8,059 nt of DNA from an uncultured Roseburia sp. (GCA_947384095.1 CANDFU010000062.1:1-8059), one strand, 5' to 3'. Counted from the stretch's first letter, positions 1-6,735 are shown. Numbers and translations: made by a program. Notes: a model not told the origin generated them from the sequence alone.

Positions 1-47
1 CTACACTATAACCTACACTCTTTCCCTACACGACGCTCTTCCGATCT
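1..47 (+). other. Illumina P5/Read-1 sequencing adapter (non-genomic)
   Basis: This is library adapter, not genome. Bases 15-47 match the TruSeq Read-1 primer site, ending in the familiar CTCTTCCGATCT. Bases 1-6 (CTACAC) match the P5 stem that precedes an i5 index, and bases 7-14 (TATAACCT) sit exactly where the 8-base index belongs. Bases 5-47 are the exact reverse complement of 8017-8059. Genomic sequence begins at about base 48, in the middle of uxuA. The adapter sequence is known from memory; the boundaries are read directly. Confidence 0.98.
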
Positions 48-854
48 ATCGAGAATTACTGCGAGAATATCCGCCGCGTGGCGAAGGCGGGCGTCAAATG
101 CATCTGCTACAACTTTATGCCGGTGTTTGACTGGACGAGGACGCAGCTTGACCATGAGCTCGCTGACGGTTCGACGTCCCTCGTTTATTACCAGGAGCAG
201 GTGGACGCGGTGAATCCGCTGGAGAGCGACAGCGATCTGACACTTCCGGGCTGGGATTCCAGCTATACGAGAGAAGAGTTAAAGAACGTCGTTGCAGAGT
301 ACAATGCGATGTCGGAGGATGATCTGTGGAACAACCTTCAGTATTTCCTGCAGAAGATTATTCCGGTGGCGGCGGAGTGCGGCGTGAACATGGCGATTCA
401 TGAGGACGATCCCTGCTGGAGTATTTTCGGGCTTCCGAGAATTATCACCTGTGAGGAGAATATCGATCGTTTCTTAAAGCTCGTGGACGACCCGCACAAC
501 GGCATCACGCTCTGCACCGGTTCCCTGGGCTGCTCAAACAAGAACGACGTCGTAAAGATGGCGGAGAAATACGCTGCGATGGGCAGAATCCACTTTGAGC
601 ACTTAAGAAATGTGGCGGTTCTTGAGAACGGGTTTGAAGAGAGAGCGCATCTCTCCTGCTGCGGTTCCCTTGACATGTATGCGATTGTCAAGGCGCTGCA
701 CGACAATGGTTTTACCGGTTATGTAAGACCGGATCACGGAAGGATGATCTGGGGCGAGACGGGAAGAGCCGGATACGGACTTTATGACCGCGCGCTCGGC
801 GCAACCTATATCAACGGCCTGTGGGAGGCGGTGGAGAAGGCTTCCGCAAAATAA
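48..854 (+). CDS. uxuA: D-mannonate dehydratase (UxuA), 5'-truncated by contig edge
   Basis: UxuA removes water from D-mannonate to give 2-keto-3-deoxy-D-gluconate in the cytoplasmic glucuronate pathway. The frame is open from the adapter junction (ATC at 48) to TAA at 852-854 and gives 268 codons. Family members are about 350-360 residues in Firmicutes, so roughly the first 90 are missing. The GTG at 78 is internal, because the codons before it read ENYCENIRR, a typical UxuA stretch. Family hallmarks follow: [13 protein letters not shown], then the presumed metal ligands His in AIHEDDP (399-401), Cys in LCTGSLGC (513-515), His in HFEHLRN (600-602) and Asp in RPDHGR (732-734). The fold is a xylose-isomerase-like TIM barrel. 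The SDR oxidoreductase that should supply its substrate starts 40 bases downstream. The identification is firm; metal assignment is by family analogy. Confidence 0.96.
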   Translation: MENYCENIRRVAKAGVKCICYNFMPVFDWTRTQLDHELADGSTSLVYYQEQVDAVNPLESDSDLTLPGWDSSYTREELKNVVAEYNAMSEDDLWNNLQYFLQKIIPVAAECGVNMAIHEDDPCWSIFGLPRIITCEENIDRFLKLVDDPHNGITLCTGSLGCSNKNDVVKMAEKYAAMGRIHFEHLRNVAVLENGFEERAHLSCCGSLDMYAIVKALHDNGFTGYVRPDHGRMIWGETGRAGYGLYDRALGATYINGLWEAVEKASAK

Positions 855-881
855 GGATTGCAACTGTTTATTATAATTATC

Positions 882-887
882 AGGAGG
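882..887 (+). promoter_or_regulatory. Shine-Dalgarno site for the SDR gene
   Basis: A perfect AGGAGG lies 7 bases before the ATG at 895, in a 40-base AT-rich gap after uxuA. It fixes the start of the oxidoreductase and suggests efficient translation within a shared transcript. Confidence 0.85.
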
Positions 888-894
888 TAGAAGG

Positions 895-1740
895 ATGAAA
901 TTACCATTTCAGATTGATCTGAAGGACAAAGTAGTTGTGGTGACGGGCGCAGGCGGCGTGATCTGTTCCGTGCTTGCGGAAGCGCTTGCGATGACGGGCG
1001 CGAAAGTGGCGTTGCTGGATCTGAACGAGGAGGCGGCGCAGAAGAATGCGGACGCGATCGTGGAAAAGGGATTTACTGCAAAAGGCTACAAGTGCAACGT
1101 TCTTGAAAAAGACAGTGTAAAAGCGGCGAGGGATCAGATTGCAGAAGATTTCGGGACGTGCGATATTCTGGTAAACGGCGCGGGCGGCAATAATCCGAAG
1201 GCGACCACGGACGACGAATATTTTGTTCCGGAAGACTTAGGACAGATGAAGACCTTTTTTGACCTGGATGCAGACGGTGTTTCTTTTGTATTCAGCCTGA
1301 ATTTTATGGGAACGCTGATTCCGACACAGGTTTTTGCGATGGATATGATCAACAAGAAAGGGGCGGGCATCATCAATATTTCTTCGATGAACGCTTACAC
1401 TCCTCTTACCAAGATTCCGGCATACTCGGGCGCGAAAGCGGCCATTACGAATTTTACTGAGTGGCTTGCCGTACACTTTTCGAAAGTCGGCATCCGCTGC
1501 AACGCGATTGCACCGGGCTTTTTCTCCACAAAGCAGAATGCAAAGCTTCTGTTTAACGAAGACGGGACCCCGACGGCGAGAACCGGAAAGATCTTAAACG
1601 GAACGCCGATGGGACGTTTCGGCGAGGTGGAGGAGCTGATCGGTTCCGTATTGTTCCTGGCGTGTGAAGAAGCAAGCGGATTCGTAAACGGCGCATGCAT
1701 TCCGATTGACGGAGCTTTTGCATCCTATTCAGGAGTATAG
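895..1740 (+). CDS. uxuB: SDR-family D-mannonate oxidoreductase (fructuronate reductase type)
   Basis: This is a 281-residue short-chain dehydrogenase, probably interconverting D-fructuronate and D-mannonate with NAD(P)H, the step before UxuA. The Rossmann start is TGAGGVIC (17-24), where the canonical TGxxxGIG has Val at 22 and Cys at 24. I recall this variant from Firmicute mannonate oxidoreductases. Other SDR landmarks are NGAG (94-97) for NNAG, Asn135, Ser164, Tyr177 and Lys181 (YSGAK) as the catalytic set, and APGF near 206-209. Asp42 at the end of strand 2 suggests a preference for NAD over NADP. It is not homologous to E. coli UxuB, which belongs to the long-chain polyol dehydrogenases, so the symbol follows the Bacillus-type naming and function. 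The operon position supports the role, but the substrate is inferred. Other 2-keto-uronate or gluconate dehydrogenases of this family remain possible. Confidence 0.85.
   Translation: MKLPFQIDLKDKVVVVTGAGGVICSVLAEALAMTGAKVALLDLNEEAAQKNADAIVEKGFTAKGYKCNVLEKDSVKAARDQIAEDFGTCDILVNGAGGNNPKATTDDEYFVPEDLGQMKTFFDLDADGVSFVFSLNFMGTLIPTQVFAMDMINKKGAGIINISSMNAYTPLTKIPAYSGAKAAITNFTEWLAVHFSKVGIRCNAIAPGFFSTKQNAKLLFNEDGTPTARTGKILNGTPMGRFGEVEELIGSVLFLACEEASGFVNGACIPIDGAFASYSGV
1731..1735 (+). promoter_or_regulatory. Shine-Dalgarno site for the HAD gene, inside the SDR 3' end
   Basis: AGGAG covers the last codons of the SDR gene and lies 7 bases before the ATG at 1743. Only two bases separate the SDR stop from that ATG, so the two genes are probably translationally coupled. 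Confidence 0.8.
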
Positions 1741-1742
1741 TT

Positions 1743-2582
1743 ATGGGATACTTTGATTTTGAAAAAACGAATGATTATGTCGTATGCATTGACAGCGACG
1801 GCTGCGCGATGGATACGATGGAGGTTAAGCACCGCAAATGCTTTGGCCCGCAGTGGATTGAGACCTACGGGCTCGGGGAGCATTATGACGAGTGCATGGA
1901 GCTCTGGCTTTCGATCAATCTCTATACGATAACGAGGGGAATCAATCGTTTTAAAGGTCTTGCGCTTGCACTGGAAGAGACGGAGCGCAGAGGGCTGTCA
2001 CACACGGAAGGCCTGGAAGAGTTTTCCGCGTGGACAAAGGAGGCGAAAGAGCTTTCCAATCCGGCGCTGATGGCGCTGACGCAGAAGTCCGGCAATCCCT
2101 GTTTTGAGAAGGCGCTGCTCTGGAGCATTAGGACCAACCGGGCCATTCACGGACTGCCGGGGGATGACGCCCCGTTTCCAAATGTAAAATGGGCGATGGA
2201 TGAGATGTGTAAAAAAGCGGACCTTGTCGCAGTTTCCTCTGCGAACAGCGAGGCAGTGGAAGCGGAATGGACAAAGCACAGCCTGAAAGAAGACTGCCGT
2301 GTCCTGCTCACGCAGGAGGCGGGATCCAAAGCATTCTGTATCGGGGAGCTTGTAAAGCTGGGCTATGATCCGGAAAAGACGTTGATGGTCGGCGACGCGC
2401 CGGGCGATAAGGACGCGGCTGCAAAAAACGGTGTCTTTTTCTACCCGATCCTTGCCGGCAAAGAAGGGGAAAGCTGGACGAGGCTTCTGGACGAGGCATT
2501 TCCAAAGCTGTTGGACGGTACGTTTGACGAAGCGTATCAGAAGCAGTTAATTACAGAGTTTGAAAAGAACCTGGGAGTTTAG
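1743..2582 (+). CDS. HAD-superfamily hydrolase in the uronate operon
   Basis: This 279-residue cytoplasmic protein carries the full HAD signature. Motif I is DSDGCAMD (17-24), with Asp17 as the expected nucleophile and Asp19 as acid/base. Motif II is VAVSS (162-166). Motif III is probably Lys196. Motif IV is VGDAPGDKDAA (216-226), with Asp218 and Asp222 as likely Mg2+ ligands. The long stretch from about 25 to 150 is a helical C1-type cap that should set specificity. All catalytic residues are present, so it should act on a phosphate ester or as a phosphomutase; the substrate cannot be read from the sequence. It follows the SDR gene by two bases and is evidently co-expressed with it, suggesting a role in clearing or making a sugar phosphate linked to uronate breakdown. 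There is no signal peptide. Family assignment is firm; function is open. Confidence 0.88.
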   Translation: MGYFDFEKTNDYVVCIDSDGCAMDTMEVKHRKCFGPQWIETYGLGEHYDECMELWLSINLYTITRGINRFKGLALALEETERRGLSHTEGLEEFSAWTKEAKELSNPALMALTQKSGNPCFEKALLWSIRTNRAIHGLPGDDAPFPNVKWAMDEMCKKADLVAVSSANSEAVEAEWTKHSLKEDCRVLLTQEAGSKAFCIGELVKLGYDPEKTLMVGDAPGDKDAAAKNGVFFYPILAGKEGESWTRLLDEAFPKLLDGTFDEAYQKQLITEFEKNLGV

Positions 2583-2619
2583 ATTTTAAGGGAGAAGGTA
2601 TTTTTTGGGGTAAATTAAG

Positions 2620-2658
2620 ATGACAGTCCGGCTGGGGCGAAAGATACCGGGGTGTCAT
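2620..2658 (+). promoter_or_regulatory. Leader hairpin 1 before the GH3 gene
   Basis: ATGACA (2620-2625) pairs with TGTCAT (2653-2658). After a G/G mismatch, TCCGG (2627-2631) pairs with CCGGG (2647-2651, including one G-U). The loop is 15 bases and purine-rich (GGGGCGAAAGAT). It has no downstream U-tract, so it is not a terminator. It is the first of two stems in the 166-base non-coding gap between the HAD and GH3 genes. I could not match it to a riboswitch class I know. Confidence 0.4.
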
Positions 2659-2675
2659 AAATAGATCGGAAATAC

Positions 2676-2714
2676 AGTGTCCTGTCTGCGGGGAGGTACT
2701 GCAGGCAGGGCATT
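2676..2714 (+). promoter_or_regulatory. Leader hairpin 2 before the GH3 gene
   Basis: A continuous 14-base-pair stem joins 2676-2689 to 2701-2714 with three G-U pairs and no mismatch; its core is CCTGTCTGC against GCAGGCAGG. The 11-base loop is GGGGAGGTACT, which contains a Shine-Dalgarno-like GGGGAGG. The sequence after it (TTATTACATTTT) is T-rich but broken, so it would be a poor terminator. The GH3 ribosome binding site follows 19 bases later. It may be a weak terminator, a processing or stability element, or part of a regulatory leader. I see no good promoter in this gap. Confidence 0.45.
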
Positions 2715-2733
2715 TTATTACATTTTAAGAAAA

Positions 2734-2740
2734 AAGGAGG
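2734..2740 (+). promoter_or_regulatory. Shine-Dalgarno site deciding the GH3 start
   Basis: AAGGAGG sits 8 bases before the ATG at 2749. It argues for that ATG over the in-frame GTG at 2677, which lies inside hairpin 2, has no ribosome site and would add 24 residues unlike the family. Confidence 0.9.
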
Positions 2741-2748
2741 TTGTTACG

Positions 2749-4539
2749 ATGGTTGACATGAAGGCAAAGCCGTTTCATCTGTCTGACGAAGACTGTAAAT
2801 GGGTCGAAGATACCATTGCGGGGATGAGCAAAGAGGAAAAGATCGGACAGTTGTTCTTCAACATGGGCTCTTCGAGGGATGAGGACTATCTGAAGATGAC
2901 GGTAAACCAGTATCACATCGGAGGTATCCGCTACAACCCGGCATCGGGGGCGGAAGTGCGTGAACAGAACCGTATCCTGCAGGAGAACAGTAAAATTCCG
3001 CTGATTATCGCCTGCAATACCGAGAACGGCGGAAACGGTGCGTGTACGGACGGAACGATGATCGGCCCGCAGACGAAAATCGGTGCGACAAAAGATGTGA
3101 AATATGCTTATGAGCTGGGCCGTCTTTCGAACAAAGAGGCAGCCAGCATCGGATGCAATTTATCTTTTGCGCCTGTCAGCGATATTCTTTACAACTGGGA
3201 GAATCCGGTTATCGGCTTAAGGACTTACGGAAATGATGTGGATCAGGTCTGCGCGATGACAAAGGCTTATATGGACGGCGCGCATACAAATGAGGGATTC
3301 TGTTGTGCGGCAAAGCATTTTCCGGGCGACGGGCTTGATTTCCGCGATCAGCATGTGGCAAACAGTGTCAATGACATGAGCTGTGAGGAATGGGACGCGA
3401 GTTTCGGAAAGGTGTACCAGAATCTGATTGACAATGGCCTGGAAGCGATTATGGCAGGGCACATCATGCAGCCGGCCTATACCAGACATTTTAATCCGGA
3501 CATTAAGGATGAGGATATTATGCCGGCGACGCTCTCGCCAGAGCTGATTGAGGGCCTTCTGCGGAAAAAGCTGGGATTTAACGGCATGGTACTGACGGAT
3601 GCTTCCCACATGGTAGGTCTGACCTGCTGTATGAAGCGCAGTGAAATGCTTCCGCGCACCATTGCGGCCGGCGTGGATATGTTCCTGTTCTTTAACGAGA
3701 TGGATGAGGATTTCGCCAGCATGATGGCGGGGTATGAAAACGGGATTATCACGGAAGAACGTCTCGACGACGCGCTTCATCGGATCCTGGCGCTGAAGGC
3801 TCATATGGGGCTTCACAAAAAGGCGAAGGCCGAGATCGTTCCCCCGGTGGAAGTGATGGAGAAAACGGTCGGATGTGAAGCGCACAAGGCGGTGGCAAAG
3901 GAAATCTCAGACAAGGGAATCACGCTTGTAAAGTATAAGGACGAGGATGTCCTTCCGATGATTCCGGACCGCTATAAGAGGATTATGATTGTTTCCGTCA
4001 GCGGGCTTTCTGCGGGCAGCGGTATGGCGAGCCTGATGAAGAGCCACATGGGCGGCGGTAAGAAGAGCCCGGCGGAGCGTCTGTGCGATAAGCTCAAAGA
4101 GAAAGGCTTTGATGCATTTATCTATGAGAGCCCGCTCGATAAGATGATGAAGCAGGCAGCGGACGGAAAGAAACCGGATATCAACCTGTATTTTGCAGGA
4201 AAGACGGAGATCAAGGAGTTTGTAGGCAATCAGGATCTGATTATCACGCTGGTGGACATCGCGGGCGGATTCCAGCCGGTTGCAAGGCCGGGATTTGGCA
4301 TGAGCAAAGGCGGCGGAGAGATCCCCTGGTATGTATTTGAACTTCCCGTCGTTGTGGTCGGATGCGGACAGCCGTTCGTGCTCGCCGATATCCCGCAGGC
4401 GCGAACATATATCAATACGTATGACAGTGATGATCAGACGTTTGATGCGCTTGTCGAGAAGCTGATGGCTGGAAAAGACGCGTTTAAGGGCGTCGATCCG
4501 GTGGATGCGTACTGTGGTCTCTGGGACACACATCGCTGA
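2749..4539 (+). CDS. Glycoside hydrolase family 3 enzyme, NagZ-like Asp-His dyad
   Basis: This 596-residue protein has no signal peptide, so it acts in the cytoplasm on imported glycosides. The N-terminal TIM barrel (about 20-350) carries GH3 landmarks: NPVIGLRTYGND (152-163), KHFPGDG (189-195), the loop DQH (200-202) and GFNGMVLTDASHM (276-288), with Asp284 as the expected nucleophile. Asp200 and His202 align with the Asp-His acid/base dyad of NagZ-type enzymes rather than the Glu of beta-glucosidases. The NagZ pattern KHFPGHG is changed to KHFPGDG. A second alpha/beta domain follows (about 385-596, beginning ITLVKYKDEDVLP). It lies between the HAD gene and a GPH symporter in a uronate locus, so the substrate may be a glucuronide or uronate-containing oligosaccharide rather than peptidoglycan. 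That is inference; N-acetylhexosaminidase or phosphorylase activity is also possible. Confidence 0.9.
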   Translation: MVDMKAKPFHLSDEDCKWVEDTIAGMSKEEKIGQLFFNMGSSRDEDYLKMTVNQYHIGGIRYNPASGAEVREQNRILQENSKIPLIIACNTENGGNGACTDGTMIGPQTKIGATKDVKYAYELGRLSNKEAASIGCNLSFAPVSDILYNWENPVIGLRTYGNDVDQVCAMTKAYMDGAHTNEGFCCAAKHFPGDGLDFRDQHVANSVNDMSCEEWDASFGKVYQNLIDNGLEAIMAGHIMQPAYTRHFNPDIKDEDIMPATLSPELIEGLLRKKLGFNGMVLTDASHMVGLTCCMKRSEMLPRTIAAGVDMFLFFNEMDEDFASMMAGYENGIITEERLDDALHRILALKAHMGLHKKAKAEIVPPVEVMEKTVGCEAHKAVAKEISDKGITLVKYKDEDVLPMIPDRYKRIMIVSVSGLSAGSGMASLMKSHMGGGKKSPAERLCDKLKEKGFDAFIYESPLDKMMKQAADGKKPDINLYFAGKTEIKEFVGNQDLIITLVDIAGGFQPVARPGFGMSKGGGEIPWYVFELPVVVVGCGQPFVLADIPQARTYINTYDSDDQTFDALVEKLMAGKDAFKGVDPVDAYCGLWDTHR

Positions 4540-4549
4540 TCAGAGAGGA

Positions 4550-4607
4550 CTGCCGCGCCGGGATGGAGATGGCATGCCATGCCATCCGGCGACGGCGCGG
4601 CAGTTTT
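4550..4607 (+). terminator. GC-rich intercistronic hairpin with short T-tract
   Basis: An 11-base-pair perfect stem pairs CTGCCGCGCCG (4550-4560) with CGGCGCGGCAG (4593-4603), followed at once by TTTT (4604-4607). Inside it, GGATGG (4561-4566) pairs with CCATCC (4582-4587), and the palindrome ATGGCATGCCAT (4569-4580) caps the arm. The T-run is short, so it may terminate only partly, or it may protect the upstream mRNA. The symporter starts 30 bases further on with its own ribosome site and no clear promoter, which favours partial read-through. Confidence 0.6.
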
Positions 4608-4622
4608 ATATGTAGGAAATGA

Positions 4623-4628
4623 AGGGAG
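4623..4628 (+). promoter_or_regulatory. Shine-Dalgarno site deciding the symporter start
   Basis: AGGGAG lies 8 bases before the ATG at 4637. The alternative in-frame ATG at 4619 overlaps this site and has only a weak, badly spaced AGGAA before it, so 4637 is preferred. Confidence 0.75.
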
Positions 4629-4636
4629 AATTAGTT

Positions 4637-6259
4637 ATGGCATCGAAACCTTTGGAAGAAAACGGTATTCACCGTGCGAAACTATGGGAGATTGCATTTT
4701 ATGCGTTAAACAACACGTCTACCAATATTTACCTGATGATGGTAGGCTCGATCTCGTATTTCCTTGTCGGTATCGTCGGCGTGGGAGCGGTTCTTGCAGG
4801 TTCCATTATCACGATCATGCGTATCTGGGACGGTGTCACGGACCCGTTCGTCGGCATGATTGTCGACAATACGAACACGAAGATCGGAAAGAACAGGCCG
4901 TTTATTATTATCGGACAGATTATCCTGTTTGCAACGACGTTTGCAATGTTCCGGTTTATCCCGCTGATCCCGCAGGGAGGCCGTTTTGTCGCATTTATCA
5001 TTATTTATATGATTTATATCGTTGGTTATACGGCGCAGTGTGTCGTCACGAAGTCGGCACAGTCCTGTATGACGAACGATCCGGAGCAGAGACCGATCTT
5101 CTCCATGTTTGACTCCGTGTACAATATCCTGCTGATGAGTATGTTCTGGCCGGTATTTTTATCCGGTACGCTGTTGCCGAAGTATACGCTTACAAGTGCG
5201 GCACATGCAGATAAGCTTGCAGATATGCTGGCGAAGATCCCGACTCTTGAGAAGGTCGTGACGATCGGGGAAGATGGCGTGCAGACGCTCGCCGGGTTTT
5301 ATAATCCGGAGATGTGGCATTTTATCCAGATTACACTTGGTATTGTGTCGGCTGTGTTTGCAGTCTGCGCGTTTATCGGTATCTCCCGCAAGGATAATCC
5401 GAAATACTTTGGAACCGGTAAGGTGGAGAGAGTCACGTTCCGTGACTACGCGGACGTCCTGGCTCACAACCGTGGAATCCAGATGCTCGTTGTTGCCGCT
5501 TCTTCTGATAAACTTGCCATGAGTGCCGGAACGAATGTAACGGTTATGATGGCTCTGTATGGAATTATTTTCGGAAATTATGCCTTGAGCGGTTCTGTTT
5601 CTGCAATCAGCGGTATCCCGACGGCGCTGCTCGGTATCGTCGGTATCGGTTATGTCGCCCGCAAGATGGGGCAGAAGACGTGTCTTGTCCTGGGAACATG
5701 GGGGGCGCTTGCAACTGCCGGAGTTCTGGCGTTTATTATCTGTACGGGACATGGCGGAAAGTTCCTTCTCCCGACGTTCTCGCTGACGAACCCGGCTACA
5801 TATGGCAATCTGTTCCAGGGTGCGAACTGGAGTATGATGGGTGTAATGTTCCTTCTGATGTATATTTTAAACAGAGGATTTGCTCAGCTCTCCGGAAGTA
5901 TCGTTATCCCGATGACTGCTGACTGTGCGGACTATGAGGTTTATCGCTCGGGCCGCTACGTTCCGGGCCTGATGGGCACGTTGTTCTCCTTTGTGGATAA
6001 GGTAATCTCTTCACTGGCTACCACGATTGTTGCCCTTGTCTATGCGACGATCGGATACAAGGAAACGCTTCCGACAGAGAACGATCCCTATTCAACAGGG
6101 ATCCTGATCTGTACGCTTGCCTGCTTCTTGGGACTGCCGGTAATCGGATGGATCTTAAACGTTGTTGCCATGAAGTTCTATCCGCTGACGAGAGAGAAGA
6201 TGGCGGAGATCCAGGACGAGGTTGGACGGATCAAAGCGGAGGCAATGAAAAAAGCTTAA
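4637..6259 (+). CDS. GPH-family (MelB/UidB-type) glycoside:cation symporter
   Basis: This 540-residue multi-pass membrane protein of the glycoside-pentoside-hexuronide:cation symporter family (MFS fold) should import a sugar or glycoside with Na+ or H+. The family signature RIWDGVTDPFVG (62-73) places Asp65 and Asp69 where MelB has its cation-site Asp55 and Asp59. NTKIGKNRPF (80-89) is the helix 2-3 loop, and PMTADCADYEVYRSGRYVPG (425-444) is the conserved loop before helix 11. About twelve hydrophobic segments are visible. MelB is about 470 residues; much of the extra length is a polar insertion at about 180-228, between two hydrophobic segments near the middle of the protein. The C-terminus (FYPLTREKMAEIQDEV) is the usual family tail. 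Co-location with uxuA and a cytoplasmic GH3 enzyme suggests a glucuronide or uronate oligosaccharide as cargo. The family is certain; the substrate is inferred. Confidence 0.93.
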   Translation: MASKPLEENGIHRAKLWEIAFYALNNTSTNIYLMMVGSISYFLVGIVGVGAVLAGSIITIMRIWDGVTDPFVGMIVDNTNTKIGKNRPFIIIGQIILFATTFAMFRFIPLIPQGGRFVAFIIIYMIYIVGYTAQCVVTKSAQSCMTNDPEQRPIFSMFDSVYNILLMSMFWPVFLSGTLLPKYTLTSAAHADKLADMLAKIPTLEKVVTIGEDGVQTLAGFYNPEMWHFIQITLGIVSAVFAVCAFIGISRKDNPKYFGTGKVERVTFRDYADVLAHNRGIQMLVVAASSDKLAMSAGTNVTVMMALYGIIFGNYALSGSVSAISGIPTALLGIVGIGYVARKMGQKTCLVLGTWGALATAGVLAFIICTGHGGKFLLPTFSLTNPATYGNLFQGANWSMMGVMFLLMYILNRGFAQLSGSIVIPMTADCADYEVYRSGRYVPGLMGTLFSFVDKVISSLATTIVALVYATIGYKETLPTENDPYSTGILICTLACFLGLPVIGWILNVVAMKFYPLTREKMAEIQDEVGRIKAEAMKKA

Positions 6260-6296
6260 TCTGCATTTTAAGATTATTTGAAAAGGGGTATGGGTT

Positions 6297-6725
6297 ATGG
6301 CAAAAGGACGACAGAAAAAAGACGCGGCGCCTGTCTTTGACCGGAAAGAATATGAGGCCAGGGAAGAAAAAGCTGGTATCGGAAGCGCGCGGGATCTGGC
6401 CGACCTTGATTTCGAAATGCAGGCGGCCCGGAACGCAGCCGGGATGGAGGAGAGAACCTTCGGTGTCTGGGGGCCTGTCTGGAAGCTGATGAAGTGGTAT
6501 GACAGCTTCAAAAAGCCCCATACCTTTAAGAAAAAGACATACCTCTGGCTGATGCTGTTTACCGGCTGGGCCGGAGGGCACCGCTGGTATCAGGGGCGCC
6601 GGATTTTAGGCGCGCTCGAGACGGTGTTTTTCTGGACGGGGATCCCTCTGATATTGCTTGTCACTGATTTTATGGAGGTATTTCCGGTCAAGGAAGATGA
6701 AAACGGTATGATTACAATGAAATAG
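6297..6725 (+). CDS. Small TM2-domain-like membrane protein, function unknown
   Basis: This 142-residue protein starts at an ATG preceded 8 bases upstream by AAGGGG (6283-6288). Residues 1-80 are charged and Lys/Glu-rich (FDRKEYEAREEKAG), with no signal peptide. Residues about 81-94 and 103-128 are hydrophobic and flank GWAGGHRWYQGRRILG (90-105), the G-x-x-G-x-H-R-x-Y-x-G turn of TM2 domains. The protein therefore probably anchors a cytoplasmic N-terminal region through a two-helix hairpin. It begins 37 bases after the symporter, with no terminator between them, and ends just before a strong terminator, so it is probably the last gene of that transcript. TM2 proteins have no general biochemical function I can name. 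A role as accessory subunit of the symporter is only a guess from position. Confidence 0.75.
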   Translation: MAKGRQKKDAAPVFDRKEYEAREEKAGIGSARDLADLDFEMQAARNAAGMEERTFGVWGPVWKLMKWYDSFKKPHTFKKKTYLWLMLFTGWAGGHRWYQGRRILGALETVFFWTGIPLILLVTDFMEVFPVKEDENGMITMK

Positions 6726-6735
6726 CTCTTGTCGG

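Noticed and set aside
78..80. GTG as the start codon of uxuA
   Set aside because: There is no ribosome binding site before it and the codons from 48 already read as conserved UxuA sequence. The gene simply enters from beyond the contig edge.
872..877. A perfect TATAAT between uxuA and the SDR gene
   Set aside because: The -35 position 17 bases upstream (849-854) reads AAATAA, nothing like TTGACA, and there is no extended -10. It is probably chance in an AT-rich operon gap.
2583..2748. A known riboswitch in the GH3 leader
   Set aside because: I compared the stems and loops from memory with common classes (including guanidine, ZTP, fluoride, cyclic di-GMP and T-box) and saw no diagnostic core. 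It is kept only as an unassigned structured region.
3217..3885. A 222-codon open frame on the minus strand, and another of 208 codons at 3907-4533
   Set aside because: Both lie entirely inside the GH3 gene on the opposite strand, have unnatural Arg/His/Ile-rich composition, no ribosome site and no recognisable motif. They are by-products of codon bias in the real gene.
4579..5112. A 177-codon + strand frame across the start of the symporter gene
   Set aside because: It overlaps the hairpin and the first third of the symporter in another frame. Its Arg/Tyr/His-rich translation has no membrane segments or family motif.
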